A stretch of 64,000 bases of DNA from Hominiventricola filiformis (GTDB taxonomy: Bacteria > Bacillota > Clostridia > Lachnospirales > Lachnospiraceae), in NCBI RefSeq assembly GCF_020686965.1, contig NZ_JAJEPS010000002.1, positions 186,001 to 250,000 on the forward strand, in the 5' to 3' direction. The position numbers and the translations under genes were made by a program. The number at the start of each line of letters is the position of its first letter. The first letter of the stretch is position 1. Below the pieces are notes generated by a model, which worked only from the letters and a program-made list of their open reading frames with translations, searched no databases and was not told the origin of the DNA. Positions 8,093-16,334 of the stretch are shown here, one piece after another.

Positions 8093-8117
8093 GCCGTCCG
8101 GGAGCGGCAAATCTCCC
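8093..8117 (+). other. Hairpin between module genes
   Basis: CCGGGAG and CTCCCGG form a 7-bp stem with an 8-base loop, directly before the next gene's ribosome site. There is no T run, so it is more likely an RNA-processing or stability element than a terminator. Confidence 0.4.
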
Positions 8118-8133
8118 GGAGAAAGAAGGAAAC

Positions 8134-8445
8134 ATGTTAGAAATCAGAGTAAACAAAATTGATGGGGATTATTTTTTCACCCTAATCAATGCAGACATCA
8201 AAGAAACCGCTGAATATTATTTTTCAATGCCGGACGTGGATAGCATTGACATTCTAAGCGGCGGAAATAACGAAAATGAATTTACAAAGTACACCCCACA
8301 GCACATTTATAGAGCTGACCCGGAGGAAATAAAAAAGTTTGATCTCTATCATAACATCCGGCTCATTTACAAAGTCGAATATAAATCTCCTCTTCCGAAT
8401 GGGACTAATGAAATAGTAAATAGCTGTGGGCTTTGCAGAATTTAG
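8134..8445 (+). CDS. Hypothetical phage protein, accessory module
   Basis: A 103-aa acidic protein (MLEIRVNKIDGDYFFTLINA...). It starts at an ATG after AGAAGGAAAC and is the second gene of the rightward module. It has no membrane segment and no recognisable motif; two cysteines lie close to the C-terminus (SCGLCRI). I do not recognise the family. Confidence 0.7.
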   Translation: MLEIRVNKIDGDYFFTLINADIKETAEYYFSMPDVDSIDILSGGNNENEFTKYTPQHIYRADPEEIKKFDLYHNIRLIYKVEYKSPLPNGTNEIVNSCGLCRI

Positions 8446-8493
8446 ACTTTTAATTGCCGCCCCGGAGGTAACGAGGGCAGAAAGGAATAGAAC

Positions 8494-8784
8494 ATGAAAA
8501 AGAATATCGTAACCGTAGCAATCGCAACTATCGCACTTCTGGCAGGATTCGCCGCAGGCAAGACCACCGCACAGACCCAGCAGCCGGAAATCAGAGCCAT
8601 GACAGGAAACTATTATGATTACATGGTCATTGAGACCGTAGACGGTAATACCTGGCTGATGGATGAAAACGCAGAACCCTTTGAAGATGGCGAACTGGTG
8701 CAGGTGTCTTTTGATACCAAGGGTACGGAATCCGTGCTTGATGATGAAATTATTGATGTCAGATCTATTGATTCAAGATATTAA
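8494..8784 (+). CDS. Small exported protein of mobile-element type
   Basis: 96 aa. A lysine-started hydrophobic N-terminus (MKKNIVTVAIATIALLAGFAAG) looks like a signal peptide or anchor. The rest is acidic and probably a small beta domain (YYDYMVIETVDGNTWLMDE). Similar short secreted proteins are common in Firmicutes phages and conjugative elements, without a known role. Third gene of the rightward module; AGAAAGGAATAGAAC precedes the ATG. Confidence 0.7.
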   Translation: MKKNIVTVAIATIALLAGFAAGKTTAQTQQPEIRAMTGNYYDYMVIETVDGNTWLMDENAEPFEDGELVQVSFDTKGTESVLDDEIIDVRSIDSRY

Positions 8785-8797
8785 GGAGGATGTAAAA

Positions 8798-9700
8798 ATG
8801 AAATACTATGAAATCAACGAAGAAACCGCCCGCCGGGCAAACGATGTTAATTCCATGAGGGACTACCGCCACGGCAGCGCCACGGAAGAATACCGCGCCG
8901 CCGTGGACAAGGCCGCCGCGCTGGTGCAGGCACAAAAATCCAAGATCAGCCCCTACTATCACGACAAGCTGGACGCCCTGCTTGACCGCTACTCCCGCCG
9001 CCTTGCCGACTACTACAATGCCTATTACCGCAACGAATCGGCTTGCCCCTCCATCCTTGTTTGCGGCGGCAGCAACTTCCCGGTACGCAAAAAACAAAAG
9101 CAGAACGCCCGCCGCGAATCTCTTTGGCAGGAGTACAAGGAGATTGACGCCATCCTTGACAAAATCCGCAGTATCGGAACCGGACCCGTAGATCTCGCAG
9201 ACCCGAACGCAAAAGACATTCTTTCTGACCAGTTAGAGCGTGTTCAGAAGAGTTTAGAGCGTGCTAAAGCCTTAAATGCATATTGGCGTAAGCATAAAAC
9301 CTTTGTTGGTTTTGAAGGACTGGCAGAAGAAACCGCGCAAAAGATGGATGCCGACTTTGCAGATCTCCAGAAGCGCGCCCCTTACATATCCAAGCCCTAT
9401 CCGGATTATGAATTGACCAGCCTGCGCAGCAAGGCCAAGCGTATACAGACCCGGCTTGATGATCTGGACAAGCTCCAGCAATCTGTGCCAGATCTGGGCA
9501 TGGAATTCGCAGACGGCACAATCGTCCGGAACACTACCGCGAACAGGTTGCAAATCATTTTCGACGACATCCCGACGGCAGACATCCGGCAGGCTCTTAA
9601 AAACCACGGTTTCCGCTGGTCTCCCAGGAATCAAGCATGGCAACGTCAGCTCACCAAAAATGCAGAGTATGACGCACAAAAAATTTTGAATATCTCATAG
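8798..9700 (+). CDS. Conserved mobile-element protein with C-terminal GFRWSP-AWQRQ domain
   Basis: A 300-aa, largely helical protein starting after AAGGAGGATGTAAAA. Residues 30-130 include SPYYHDKLDALLDRYSRRLADYY and an FPVRKKQKQNAR stretch typical of a protein found widely on Firmicutes phages and conjugative elements. The C-terminus (residues 240-300) has LKNHGFRWSPRNQAWQRQLT, clearly related to the LKALGFRFSSKKQAWYF of the J-domain protein. No enzyme motif is visible. An upstream in-frame ATG (8663) lies inside the previous gene and lacks a ribosome site. Confidence 0.75.
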   Translation: MKYYEINEETARRANDVNSMRDYRHGSATEEYRAAVDKAAALVQAQKSKISPYYHDKLDALLDRYSRRLADYYNAYYRNESACPSILVCGGSNFPVRKKQKQNARRESLWQEYKEIDAILDKIRSIGTGPVDLADPNAKDILSDQLERVQKSLERAKALNAYWRKHKTFVGFEGLAEETAQKMDADFADLQKRAPYISKPYPDYELTSLRSKAKRIQTRLDDLDKLQQSVPDLGMEFADGTIVRNTTANRLQIIFDDIPTADIRQALKNHGFRWSPRNQAWQRQLTKNAEYDAQKILNIS

Positions 9701-9740
9701 AAAAAAGGGTATCTCCCGGAATTACGGAGGATACCCTTCT
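9701..9740. terminator. Bidirectional terminator between convergent genes
   Basis: GGGTATC (9707-9713) pairs with GATACCC (9730-9736). Rightward it is followed by TTCTCTTTTG, leftward by CCCTTTTTTC. It separates the rightward module from the leftward early operon. Confidence 0.8.
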
Positions 9741-9746
9741 CTTTTG

Positions 9747-10151
9747 TTAAATATCAATCATATCAATGGCCCTGTGAATCATAGCATTGACTGCTCTAAT
9801 GGTCATGCCCCTATCATTCGCAATCTGGATCCTGCTTTTCCCGTCTATGTACAAGTCACACAGAATAGTTTTGTATTTACCTGTCTTGAAACGTTCCAAG
9901 GCGTTTCTGACGTTTTCCCTCGTCTCTTCGCAGGTTTTTATATCAACATCAATCTGCCGTTCTATCTGCGCGATATGCACAGCAGCGCTTTCCACCTTGC
10001 TTCCACCGGAATGATTCCCTATGCTGCCGGATCCTGCCGAGGTAGATTCTCCTACGCCCCGCCAGAACTCCAGATCATTTTTCAGTGCTGCGATCTCTCC
10101 CTTTCCTTCTACGTACTGGCAGAGAAATCGTTTTTTTGCTTCGTAGTCCAT
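9747..10151 (-). CDS. Phage late-gene transcription regulator (DUF1492/ArpU-like)
   Basis: 134 aa. The C-terminal 50 residues (KYKTILCDLYIDGKSRIQIANDRGMTIRAVNAMIHRAIDMI) form a helix-turn-helix like sigma-70 region 4, the pattern of DUF1492/ArpU/RinA-type proteins that switch on late phage genes. It is the last gene of the leftward early operon, the usual position for such a regulator. A direct effect on the terS promoter is inferred. Confidence 0.75.
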   Translation of the reverse strand: MDYEAKKRFLCQYVEGKGEIAALKNDLEFWRGVGESTSAGSGSIGNHSGGSKVESAAVHIAQIERQIDVDIKTCEETRENVRNALERFKTGKYKTILCDLYIDGKSRIQIANDRGMTIRAVNAMIHRAIDMIDI

Positions 10152-10155
10152 TGTA

Positions 10156-10737
10156 TCACGCCCCTTTCATAACTCTGTCCAAAATATCTGTATACAGGTC
10201 TTTGTACACCGTTCTTTCAGTCTGCGCCTGTGCCAGTTCTTTCTTCAAGAGATCGGCGTCCTTCCTCTCCTTTTCAATAACTGCCTGCAGATATTTTTTC
10301 TGTTCATTCTCTCGGTCTGGCTCTGGAGCCTCATTTCTGGCAAGAGCATGCTTCGGATAATAACCCAGTGAATCAATGACTGCATTCATGATAGATTCAT
10401 ATTCAGAATCTGTCATTGAGCGGATGAAGCCTGCCACATTGTCATTGAACACATACTGAACCATTCCCGGATTCGCATATCTCTCACCTCTGCAATTTAC
10501 GCTGTACGGCATTCTATCATCATTCGTCAGAATCAGAATATTTGAATACTTTTCATGAGTCTGCAATACAACTGCCTCTTTCAGATTGCCGTTTTTCGTT
10601 TCAATTTCCACGATGTCGCCTCTGTAAAATTCCATAGTTTTCTCCTCCATCTTCGTTATATGTTTCAATGCCTCATAGGCTGTAGGATCACTATAACCGG
10701 ATCCGTTCTTTTTTATTTCATTTTGCACGTACGCCAT
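10156..10737 (-). CDS. Phage protein with SH3-like (MazF/PemK-resembling) N-terminal half
   Basis: 193 aa. After a short basic start with NGSGYSDPTAYEAL, residues 37-80 (EFYRGDIVEIETKNGNLKEAVVLQ...NILILTND) resemble the beta-barrel of PemK/MazF proteins, but the conserved catalytic Arg/Ser/Thr positions cannot be assigned. The C-terminal third is a charged coiled coil. It may be a fold relative, not a toxin. GTGAGGAAGT precedes the ATG; it overlaps its upstream neighbour by 25 bases. Confidence 0.55.
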   Translation of the reverse strand: MAYVQNEIKKNGSGYSDPTAYEALKHITKMEEKTMEFYRGDIVEIETKNGNLKEAVVLQTHEKYSNILILTNDDRMPYSVNCRGERYANPGMVQYVFNDNVAGFIRSMTDSEYESIMNAVIDSLGYYPKHALARNEAPEPDRENEQKKYLQAVIEKERKDADLLKKELAQAQTERTVYKDLYTDILDRVMKGA

Positions 10738-11051
10738 ACTTCCTCACTTGTTACCACTTTCAGACTGGCCTTATATATTCTGCAGGGAAATCTATCTTCT
10801 GTCTCTTCATGCGTGTAGAATTCCATATACTGCATAACACCTTCCGCAATCATACTTGCAAGCTTCTTTTTCATATAATCTTCAAAATCATCGGTTTCTG
10901 GAATACCGAGCAGCGGAACCTTTTGTTCCACCATAAATGTTTTCACGATTGCATCATGATATTCAATAACGGGTTCCTTGAAAAACTCTTCCGGAAACTG
11001 TTTCATCGTGTAATTCACAAGCATCGTTTTGATTTTTTCTTTGATTGTCAT
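10713..11051 (-). CDS. Hypothetical phage protein
   Basis: 112 aa, predicted mostly helical (MTIKEKIKTMLVNYTMKQFPEEFF...). GGAGTAGAAC precedes the ATG. It overlaps both neighbours slightly in the early operon. No known domain is recognised. Confidence 0.7.
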   Translation of the reverse strand: MTIKEKIKTMLVNYTMKQFPEEFFKEPVIEYHDAIVKTFMVEQKVPLLGIPETDDFEDYMKKKLASMIAEGVMQYMEFYTHEETEDRFPCRIYKASLKVVTSEEVWRTCKMK

Positions 11052-11629
11052 GTTCTACTCCTTAACAAAATCCATTCTTTTGGCATCTCGATGATGTAAC
11101 CAGCATCAATCAGTTCCTGACGCATCACGGCAACTTTCGCATCAACCACACCGCTTTCTGATTTCTCCAGGCAATCTTTCAATGCGTCATTGATACGGGT
11201 TATTCGCTTTTTCCCAAAACCGTTGTCCATCAGGTAACTATAAGCAATCAGGCACCAGCGCATACAATACGTGCAGATCTCATCCTCCGCCTCATTCAGC
11301 TTTTGCACAATCATGTATCGGTATTTCTTCTTTTTGCTTATATGGATGTCACTATCTTCATGTCTGACAACCTCAAACGCGACCCCTGTCTTCTCTTTTA
11401 GCCGGGCATTGGCTGTATCAATATCAAAGGACTCATCTGCCAAGCCGTCAGTAATTGCCTGATATAATTTCTGTATCTGCCCTGGTCTCCATTTTTCCTG
11501 GAATACCAAGATATGAGTCAGATATACCGACAATCCTGAAAACGACGCCGAATAGCTGTTTCTCCGGCACTTCGCCGTGTAGTTCAGCTCCCGCAGCAGC
11601 TCTGCTCTGGTTCTATGTATTTTCTTCAA
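11048..11629 (-). CDS. Conserved hypothetical phage protein
   Basis: A 193-aa basic helical protein beginning at TTG with GGGAGGTGACTGGGA upstream; the start codon overlaps the previous stop (TTGA). Contains HISKKKKYRYMIVQKLNEAEDEICTYCMRW around residues 95-125. No enzymatic motif is seen and I do not recognise the family. Confidence 0.7.
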   Translation of the reverse strand: MKKIHRTRAELLRELNYTAKCRRNSYSASFSGLSVYLTHILVFQEKWRPGQIQKLYQAITDGLADESFDIDTANARLKEKTGVAFEVVRHEDSDIHISKKKKYRYMIVQKLNEAEDEICTYCMRWCLIAYSYLMDNGFGKKRITRINDALKDCLEKSESGVVDAKVAVMRQELIDAGYIIEMPKEWILLRSRT

Positions 11630-11757
11630 TCCCAGTCACCTCCCTCATTGAACCGTGGACACTCAAAGCACCTGCAGATCAGCTCTCCGTCCTCATTTTC
11701 GTAGTAGTTATCACCGTACCCGATGCATTCATAGCAATAGTCATAATCATCGTCCAT
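11626..11757 (-). CDS. Tiny cysteine-rich acidic phage protein
   Basis: 43 aa, with CYEC and CRCFEC cysteine clusters amid Asp/Glu/Tyr residues, probably one zinc site. The start at 11757 follows GCAGGTATAACT, two bases after the upstream stop; the longer open frame lies antisense-like inside the neighbour and is not used. Confidence 0.6.
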   Translation of the reverse strand: MDDDYDYCYECIGYGDNYYENEDGELICRCFECPRFNEGGDWD

Positions 11758-11759
11758 AG

Positions 11760-12257
11760 TTATACCTGCCAGTTCAACTTCTGCCCGCAGCACTGGCAAT
11801 AATCCCACCTTGCTGTAACTCCGCAGCCACATACAGGGCAATATCCAGCTTTCCAGATATAACTTGTTCCATATTGATTTTTCACAAGTTTCTTTCTCTG
11901 CTTCTCCATAGCCGCCCGGCATTCTTCCACCGTGCCTATCGCTTCGTATTCCGCGCATTCCTCAATAGTTTTTCCAACAGTTCCATGTTTCTTGACCAGT
12001 TGCAGATATTTGGATGCTGCTTTCAGTTCTTCTGGTGTACCAGACTTCCTGTATTCATCCCACATGGCCGCTTCATCGTATGTAAGAATTCTGGCATTGA
12101 CCGGATCTTTTCTTCCAGGCTCCCGGATTATTCGTTCCATTACATCCACCATATCTTTTAGAGTCATCTGATCTCCGTAAATAGCTTTCACACGATCTGT
12201 CAATTCACGATACTCCTGCATATCTCTCAACAGATTTTCTACTTCATTCCCCTTCAT
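11760..12257 (-). CDS. Phage protein with C-terminal zinc ribbon
   Basis: 165 aa. The first 120 residues are helical and charged. The last 30 (GYCPVCGCGVTARWDYCQCCGQKL) form a CxxC...CxxC zinc ribbon common in early proteins of Firmicutes phages. GGAGGAAAGCC precedes the ATG, overlapping the previous gene. Function unknown. Confidence 0.7.
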   Translation of the reverse strand: MKGNEVENLLRDMQEYRELTDRVKAIYGDQMTLKDMVDVMERIIREPGRKDPVNARILTYDEAAMWDEYRKSGTPEELKAASKYLQLVKKHGTVGKTIEECAEYEAIGTVEECRAAMEKQRKKLVKNQYGTSYIWKAGYCPVCGCGVTARWDYCQCCGQKLNWQV

Positions 12258-12678
12258 GGCTTTCCTCCATTTCTTTCAGCTTGGCTTCTGCTTCCTCTCT
12301 GGCGAGGAATACTGTTTTACCAAAATCGCATTCTCTAAAATATGCTCCTATAAAATGATTTGTTGCCTTAGCGTAAATTCTATATTGTTCTCCGCTTTCA
12401 TAAAATGATACACTAGAAACATAAGATTCATAGACTTCGTCTTTCATATTCTCATCATATTCAATATCATCAAACACATTAAATGGAGAAGTGACTACAT
12501 AAACTGCATCTCCCACCTTACACGGCAACCGCAGCAGCCTTCCCTGCTCTTCCAGATCTTCGTATTTTCCTAACGCTTCAAGCAATAACCCTTTATACGC
12601 GTAAGAATTTTCTCCACATGGTAAGTTATCAGCAGCTCCATGTGTTCCATCACTGTACGTTTTTGTTAATCTCTCCAT
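12244..12678 (-). CDS. Hypothetical phage protein (MERLT...KVGD type)
   Basis: 144 aa. It starts MERLTKTYSDG, has ALGKYEDLEEQGRL, then LPCKVGDAVYVVTSPF and ends with an FGKTVFLAREEAEAKLKEME tail. This arrangement is frequent in clostridial phages and has no established role. GGAGGAGCAAG sets the start at 12678; a longer frame upstream overlaps the YopX gene. Confidence 0.7.
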   Translation of the reverse strand: MERLTKTYSDGTHGAADNLPCGENSYAYKGLLLEALGKYEDLEEQGRLLRLPCKVGDAVYVVTSPFNVFDDIEYDENMKDEVYESYVSSVSFYESGEQYRIYAKATNHFIGAYFRECDFGKTVFLAREEAEAKLKEMEESHEGE

Positions 12679-13138
12679 CTTGCTCCTCCAACAATTCCGG
12701 GTTATCAAACCGGTTTCCGATAACCTCAACTCGATTTCCATTCTGAACGTATTTCCACAAATCATCATTTATAGATCTACTTCCATTTCTTCCCATGCCA
12801 ATAGCAAAAGTCGATCTAAAACCTTGATAGAATACTTTCCCAAGTCTTTTCTTCGTATCCTTATTCGGAAACGGGCAATCATCATTGTCTCTTTGGTATG
12901 AAATAATATCATTCTCCCATATTTTCTTACCGTTCTTATCGGTAAATCCTGTATATTGACCGATAGTTTCTTGATCTACTAATTCAAACCCGGATGTTTC
13001 TCCACATGAGTAAAAAGTTGTCGCTGTATCAAAAATTGTATGTATTTCCTTATCATACATATCCAGTGCTTTTACATAATAACCTTCTACCCACTCGCCG
13101 TTATCAATCCGCTTCCCACGGAAAAGAATCTCTCTCAT
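12650..13138 (-). CDS. YopX family protein
   Basis: 162 aa. REILFRGKRIDNGEWVEGYY at the N-terminus and QYTGFTDKNGKKIWENDII around residues 60-80 are the signature of the YopX family, first named from Bacillus phage SPbeta. Members are small early phage proteins of unknown function. AGGAGAACGGGCT precedes the ATG; the start is four bases into the end of the next upstream gene. Confidence 0.85.
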   Translation of the reverse strand: MREILFRGKRIDNGEWVEGYYVKALDMYDKEIHTIFDTATTFYSCGETSGFELVDQETIGQYTGFTDKNGKKIWENDIISYQRDNDDCPFPNKDTKKRLGKVFYQGFRSTFAIGMGRNGSRSINDDLWKYVQNGNRVEVIGNRFDNPELLEEQDGEINKNVQ

Positions 13139-13407
13139 AGCCCGTTCTCCTTCTCATACTTTCTAATTTTTTCTTCAAACCGTTTTATTCGTTCATTTTC
13201 GTCTGTTCTTAAAACAATTGGCTCAAAATACTTGCAATATTGCTCATGAGTCTTCAATTTTGTTTTGCTAGTTATGCCGCACACTCCTGTTCTTTTTGCG
13301 TAGTCCAGGCAGCTTTTCGCATACTCATAATTGTCTTTTGTAATTTTCTGTGGAAGTGCCCACTGCATCAGGCAATCGCATTCACAGCACTTTACTTTCT
13401 TAGCCAT
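13135..13407 (-). CDS. Hypothetical cysteine-containing phage protein
   Basis: 90 aa. CCECDCLMQW near the N-terminus plus cysteines near residues 33, 43 and 58 suggest a zinc-binding module; a coiled, charged tail follows. GGAGGTGGGTAG precedes the ATG and lies inside the small upstream gene at 13400-13558. Not recognised. Confidence 0.65.
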   Translation of the reverse strand: MAKKVKCCECDCLMQWALPQKITKDNYEYAKSCLDYAKRTGVCGITSKTKLKTHEQYCKYFEPIVLRTDENERIKRFEEKIRKYEKENGL

Positions 13408-13558
13408 CTACCCACCTCCATCTAAAATGAAATACTGCAAAATGAATCTGAATGTTGAAATTTTTATCAATCATTTCATACTGTGTGCTTATTCTGATTG
13501 TTGGTAGAATATATACATCCAGTATATCAACAAGAAAGTCGAATCTTTCAAAATGCAT
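13400..13558 (-). CDS. Small hypothetical phage protein (52 aa)
   Basis: A 52-aa frame starting MHFERFDFLVDILDVYIL, after GAGGTGCGAAG. It fits exactly into the early-operon spacing: its ATG overlaps the end of the upstream gene and its stop overlaps the ATG of the downstream gene, suggesting translational coupling. It is mostly hydrophobic and aromatic, with alternating residues suggestive of beta strands. No family recognised. Confidence 0.6.
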   Translation of the reverse strand: MHFERFDFLVDILDVYILPTIRISTQYEMIDKNFNIQIHFAVFHFRWRWVDG

Positions 13559-13745
13559 CTTCGCACCTCATTTTTTTCGCCGCCTGCATCAGAGGACACC
13601 TATTACACTTGCTAGTATCAACAGCGTTTGCATACGCATCGGCTAATATCCTATGATTACTCTCTGCAATATGTAACAACTCGATCAGTTCATATTTTTT
13701 CATGTTATTAAGCGTAGAATCTGCCGGAAGCGGCTTTCCGATCAC
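13548..13745 (-). CDS. Small hypothetical phage protein
   Basis: A 65-aa protein from a GTG at 13745 (weak CAGGG upstream); an ATG at 13703 is an alternative but lacks a ribosome site. KKYELIELLHIAESNHRILADAYANAV is helical and CNRCPLMQAAKKMRC holds three cysteines. Overlaps the next gene by a few bases. Not recognised. Confidence 0.6.
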   Translation of the reverse strand: MIGKPLPADSTLNNMKKYELIELLHIAESNHRILADAYANAVDTSKCNRCPLMQAAKKMRCEDAF

Positions 13746-13766
13746 GCCCTGGTCAAATCCGGTAAA

Positions 13767-14072
13767 TCAACCATCTACTCCACCGCCTTTCACGATCTTC
13801 TCTGAGTACGCATATGCTCCCATTGCCAGAATGTGTTCGTCTCTACCAGTCTGCATATACAACTCCCTCTGCTCTTCCTGTTTCTTTTGAAGTTCAGATA
13901 TAATCTTGTCCGAATCGTTCGCCCTCCTGTTCCAATACTCGATTGCTTTTTCCTTTTTGTAACTTATTGACGTAGAAGAAAGACATTTTTCACATTGCAC
14001 CCAATGATAGGTTATTCCCCACAAACGTATATTTTTGCTACCACAGAACGGGCACGGTTTAAGTTTCTCCAT
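13767..14072 (-). CDS. Lar-family restriction-alleviation-type protein
   Basis: 101 aa. LKPCPFCGSKNI, then WVQCEKC, then KAIEYWNRRA is the Lar-family signature: a zinc ribbon followed by a conserved W-N-R-R. Lar of the Rac prophage modulates type I restriction. Whether this homologue acts on restriction is not known. GGGAGGGAGAAGCTG precedes the ATG. It lies near a phage DNA methyltransferase, fitting an anti-restriction role. Confidence 0.8.
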   Translation of the reverse strand: MEKLKPCPFCGSKNIRLWGITYHWVQCEKCLSSTSISYKKEKAIEYWNRRANDSDKIISELQKKQEEQRELYMQTGRDEHILAMGAYAYSEKIVKGGGVDG

Positions 14073-14232
14073 CAGCTTCTCCCTCCCTGTCTTTCACGCA
14101 TCCTACAATATGCTCATAGCAGTCATAGGAAAGGGGCTTTCCTTTCACTTTCATAACTGCAATAATCTTTCCGTCTTCTTTGCATTTCTTGCGTTTTTTA
14201 TCCAGAAATTCGCAGTTTCCATTACAGTACAT
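14059..14232 (-). CDS. Small cysteine-rich phage protein
   Basis: 57 aa from the ATG at 14232, chosen because AAAGGAG sits 7 bases upstream; in-frame starts just before it would be too close to that site. Six cysteines (MYCNGNCEFLDKKRKKC... CYEHIVGC) suggest zinc binding. It overlaps the Lar gene. No family recognised. Confidence 0.6.
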   Translation of the reverse strand: MYCNGNCEFLDKKRKKCKEDGKIIAVMKVKGKPLSYDCYEHIVGCVKDREGEADGET

Positions 14233-14234
14233 AC

Positions 14235-14657
14235 TCATTCTCCTTTCCACGGCTCCGGCAGTGGCATCCAGGCATTCACATACAAATCATTTTCAACAAA
14301 ACTTTCATCTGTATCGCCAACACGGAATGTTCCAGAGTCATCATCATCCACTGTGTACCGCCCGATCATTGGTACTGTAAAATTCTCAAATGACAGTAAT
14401 ATCAGCTCATCTGGATCCGGCAGTTTTTCATCTACCGGAATCCATCGGGTCTGCTCTTCAGGTTTCGTTGATTTTTCCTGAGATTCCTCAATTGCATAAT
14501 CGAAAAACCATTTAAATGCATTCAGAATCGTGTTTTTCGTAATTCCGTTATGTGTTGGCATACCTAACACATCTTTGATCGCCCATAATTTCTCATTGTC
14601 TGAATATTTTTCTTTCTGAATTTGTTCAAAAATTGCACACGCTTTTCCTATATTCAT
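14235..14657 (-). CDS. DUF551 domain protein
   Basis: 140 aa. The first 60 residues are helical; the second half, from RWIPVDEKLPDPDELILLSF to VNAWMPLPEPW, is a DUF551 domain, a small all-beta domain common in phages with no assigned function. GGAGGATGGGAA precedes the ATG. Confidence 0.8.
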   Translation of the reverse strand: MNIGKACAIFEQIQKEKYSDNEKLWAIKDVLGMPTHNGITKNTILNAFKWFFDYAIEESQEKSTKPEEQTRWIPVDEKLPDPDELILLSFENFTVPMIGRYTVDDDDSGTFRVGDTDESFVENDLYVNAWMPLPEPWKGE

Positions 14658-14694
14658 TTCCCATCCTCCAATTCATCAGTCGAGTTAAGTTGAG

Positions 14695-16107
14695 TTACGC
14701 AAACCGGAGTTGCCCGGTCTGCTCTGCCTGTATCCGCATATTCGGTGTTCTCTCCGCCACACAAAGCTCTGGCAGATTGGCTTTTACCAAGGCTGCAGGT
14801 ATCTGCGGGCACACCATATTCCCGCATTTCTTCACCTGCTCCGATCTCGATATTGCTTTTCCATCACAATCATGATCGATAATATAATCATCCGGTACAC
14901 CTTGGCAGTTATACTGTTCTCTTGGCTCCAACATACGCAGGCCGATATCATAAATCTGGTATCTATCTCCATATACTTCCACCAATCCAAAGCGGTCTCT
15001 CGATGTTAAAGTATCCAGCGGTTCCCGGATATCTTGTCCTCCCGCTTCTGAACCGTAGTACTTAATCAGATATGCCATTACCAGTCCAAAATGTCCCGGC
15101 GAAGTAGTTATCGTATGAAGTGGTTCTCTTACATCCTGTCCAGTCCCACTCTTATAAAATTTGCTGATAAAAGCACATACAAGGCCGTATCTGTTTGATC
15201 CATCCAATGTCATAAGCGGACCCGTTATTTTCTGTCCTCTGACATCATTTCCAGCATAGGAATGATACTGAATAAGAAACGGGATTTTCCCATCTACAAT
15301 AAACGGATCATCCTCATCTATAACAAATTTTTTAAGTCCTCTTCCTATCCGGTCCATTGTTTTCTTTGCCAGCGGTCTGACTGCACGGATTCCGTACTTT
15401 TCTTTGATTTCTTCCGAAGTATCAAAGATACTCGGACAGGGTAACGAAAAATCAAATTGTGTATATGCTCCTACGTATGGTTTCAGCAGTCCTGTTTTAA
15501 CAGCTTCACTGTCCACTGGTCCATGCGTTGGCTCTGGCCAGATAATAGGTCCACCATCGCACCTGGCAATCAAGAAAAATCTTTTCCGCATTGTAGGTGC
15601 ACCATAATCCGCAGCAATCAATTCTTTTGTCTGAACCGTATATCCCAATTCCCACAATTGTTTTATGAACTTTCGATATGTCTGCCCTTTTTTCTTCTTA
15701 ATTGGATGGTGCCGCCGGTTTAGCGGACCCCATTGCTGAAATTCCTCCACATTTTCCAGCATGATAACTCTCGGTCGCACCAACCCCGCCCAGCGGCAGG
15801 CTACCCATGCAAGACCCCTGATGTTCTTATCTTTTGGTTTTCCACCCTTGGCCTTGGAAAAGTGCTTGCAATCCGGTGAGAACCAGGCAAGTGCTACCGG
15901 ATGCCCTTTGCATGCCTTTACCGGATCTACCGCCCACACATTTTCACAGTAATGCTTTGTATTCGGATGATTCGCCATGTGCATCTTAATGGCTTCCGGA
16001 TCATGATTGATGGCAATATCCACGCTATATCCTGTTGCCAGCTCAATGCCCGTGGAAGCACCGCCCCCACCAGCAAAATTGTCTACGATCAGCTCACTGT
16101 GAATCAT
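14695..16107 (-). CDS. C5 cytosine-specific DNA methyltransferase
   Basis: A 470-aa enzyme that would transfer methyl from SAM to cytosine C5. Motif I is DNFAGGGGASTGIE, motif IV WFSPDCKHFS with the nucleophilic Cys preceded by Asp instead of Pro, motif VI MLENVEEF, motif VIII MRKRFFLIAR, and a GNMVCPQIPAAL motif X-like end. Residues 260-380 hold three related segments ending in REPLxT(I/L)T...FGLV, within the target-recognition region. No restriction enzyme is adjacent, so it is probably an orphan protecting phage DNA. Target site unknown. Confidence 0.88.
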   Translation of the reverse strand: MIHSELIVDNFAGGGGASTGIELATGYSVDIAINHDPEAIKMHMANHPNTKHYCENVWAVDPVKACKGHPVALAWFSPDCKHFSKAKGGKPKDKNIRGLAWVACRWAGLVRPRVIMLENVEEFQQWGPLNRRHHPIKKKKGQTYRKFIKQLWELGYTVQTKELIAADYGAPTMRKRFFLIARCDGGPIIWPEPTHGPVDSEAVKTGLLKPYVGAYTQFDFSLPCPSIFDTSEEIKEKYGIRAVRPLAKKTMDRIGRGLKKFVIDEDDPFIVDGKIPFLIQYHSYAGNDVRGQKITGPLMTLDGSNRYGLVCAFISKFYKSGTGQDVREPLHTITTSPGHFGLVMAYLIKYYGSEAGGQDIREPLDTLTSRDRFGLVEVYGDRYQIYDIGLRMLEPREQYNCQGVPDDYIIDHDCDGKAISRSEQVKKCGNMVCPQIPAALVKANLPELCVAERTPNMRIQAEQTGQLRFA

Positions 16108-16240
16108 TTTTTCTCATTCTCCTCATCTGCCGATTATTCGCATTCACTAAATGTGCCTGCTGTCCGAACTGTTTCCCGTATCTGCTCATACCTACCAGCT
16201 GCCCTGCTGCCTTGGTTTTTGCATATTTTGATTTGCTCAT
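16094..16240 (-). CDS. Small basic phage protein (48 aa)
   Basis: A 48-aa frame, MSKSKYAKTKAAGQLVGMSR..., very rich in Lys, Arg and Gln, ending RRMRKNDSQ. Its stop overlaps the start of the methyltransferase gene, as expected for a coupled gene. The ribosome site is weak. The charge suggests nucleic-acid binding; not recognised. Confidence 0.5.
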   Translation of the reverse strand: MSKSKYAKTKAAGQLVGMSRYGKQFGQQAHLVNANNRQMRRMRKNDSQ

Positions 16241-16301
16241 ATTATTTTCTTAAGGAACCCGATATATCATTACCCCGGCCGGAGGTTCGGCTCCTTTCTT
16301 C

Positions 16302-16330
16302 TTGACTAATATATTTCTTTAATGTAGAGT
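16302..16330 (+). promoter_or_regulatory. Promoter-like sequence before the phage tRNA
   Basis: TTGACT (16302-16307) and TAGAGT (16325-16330) have a 17-base spacer and point toward the tRNA. A start seven bases downstream would fall at the tRNA 5' end, so the assignment is tentative. Confidence 0.4.
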
Positions 16331-16334
16331 ATTA

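Noticed and set aside
8663..8797. Longer start for the 300-aa accessory protein
   Set aside because: The extension lies in another frame of the exported-protein gene, while 8798 has a near-perfect ribosome site.
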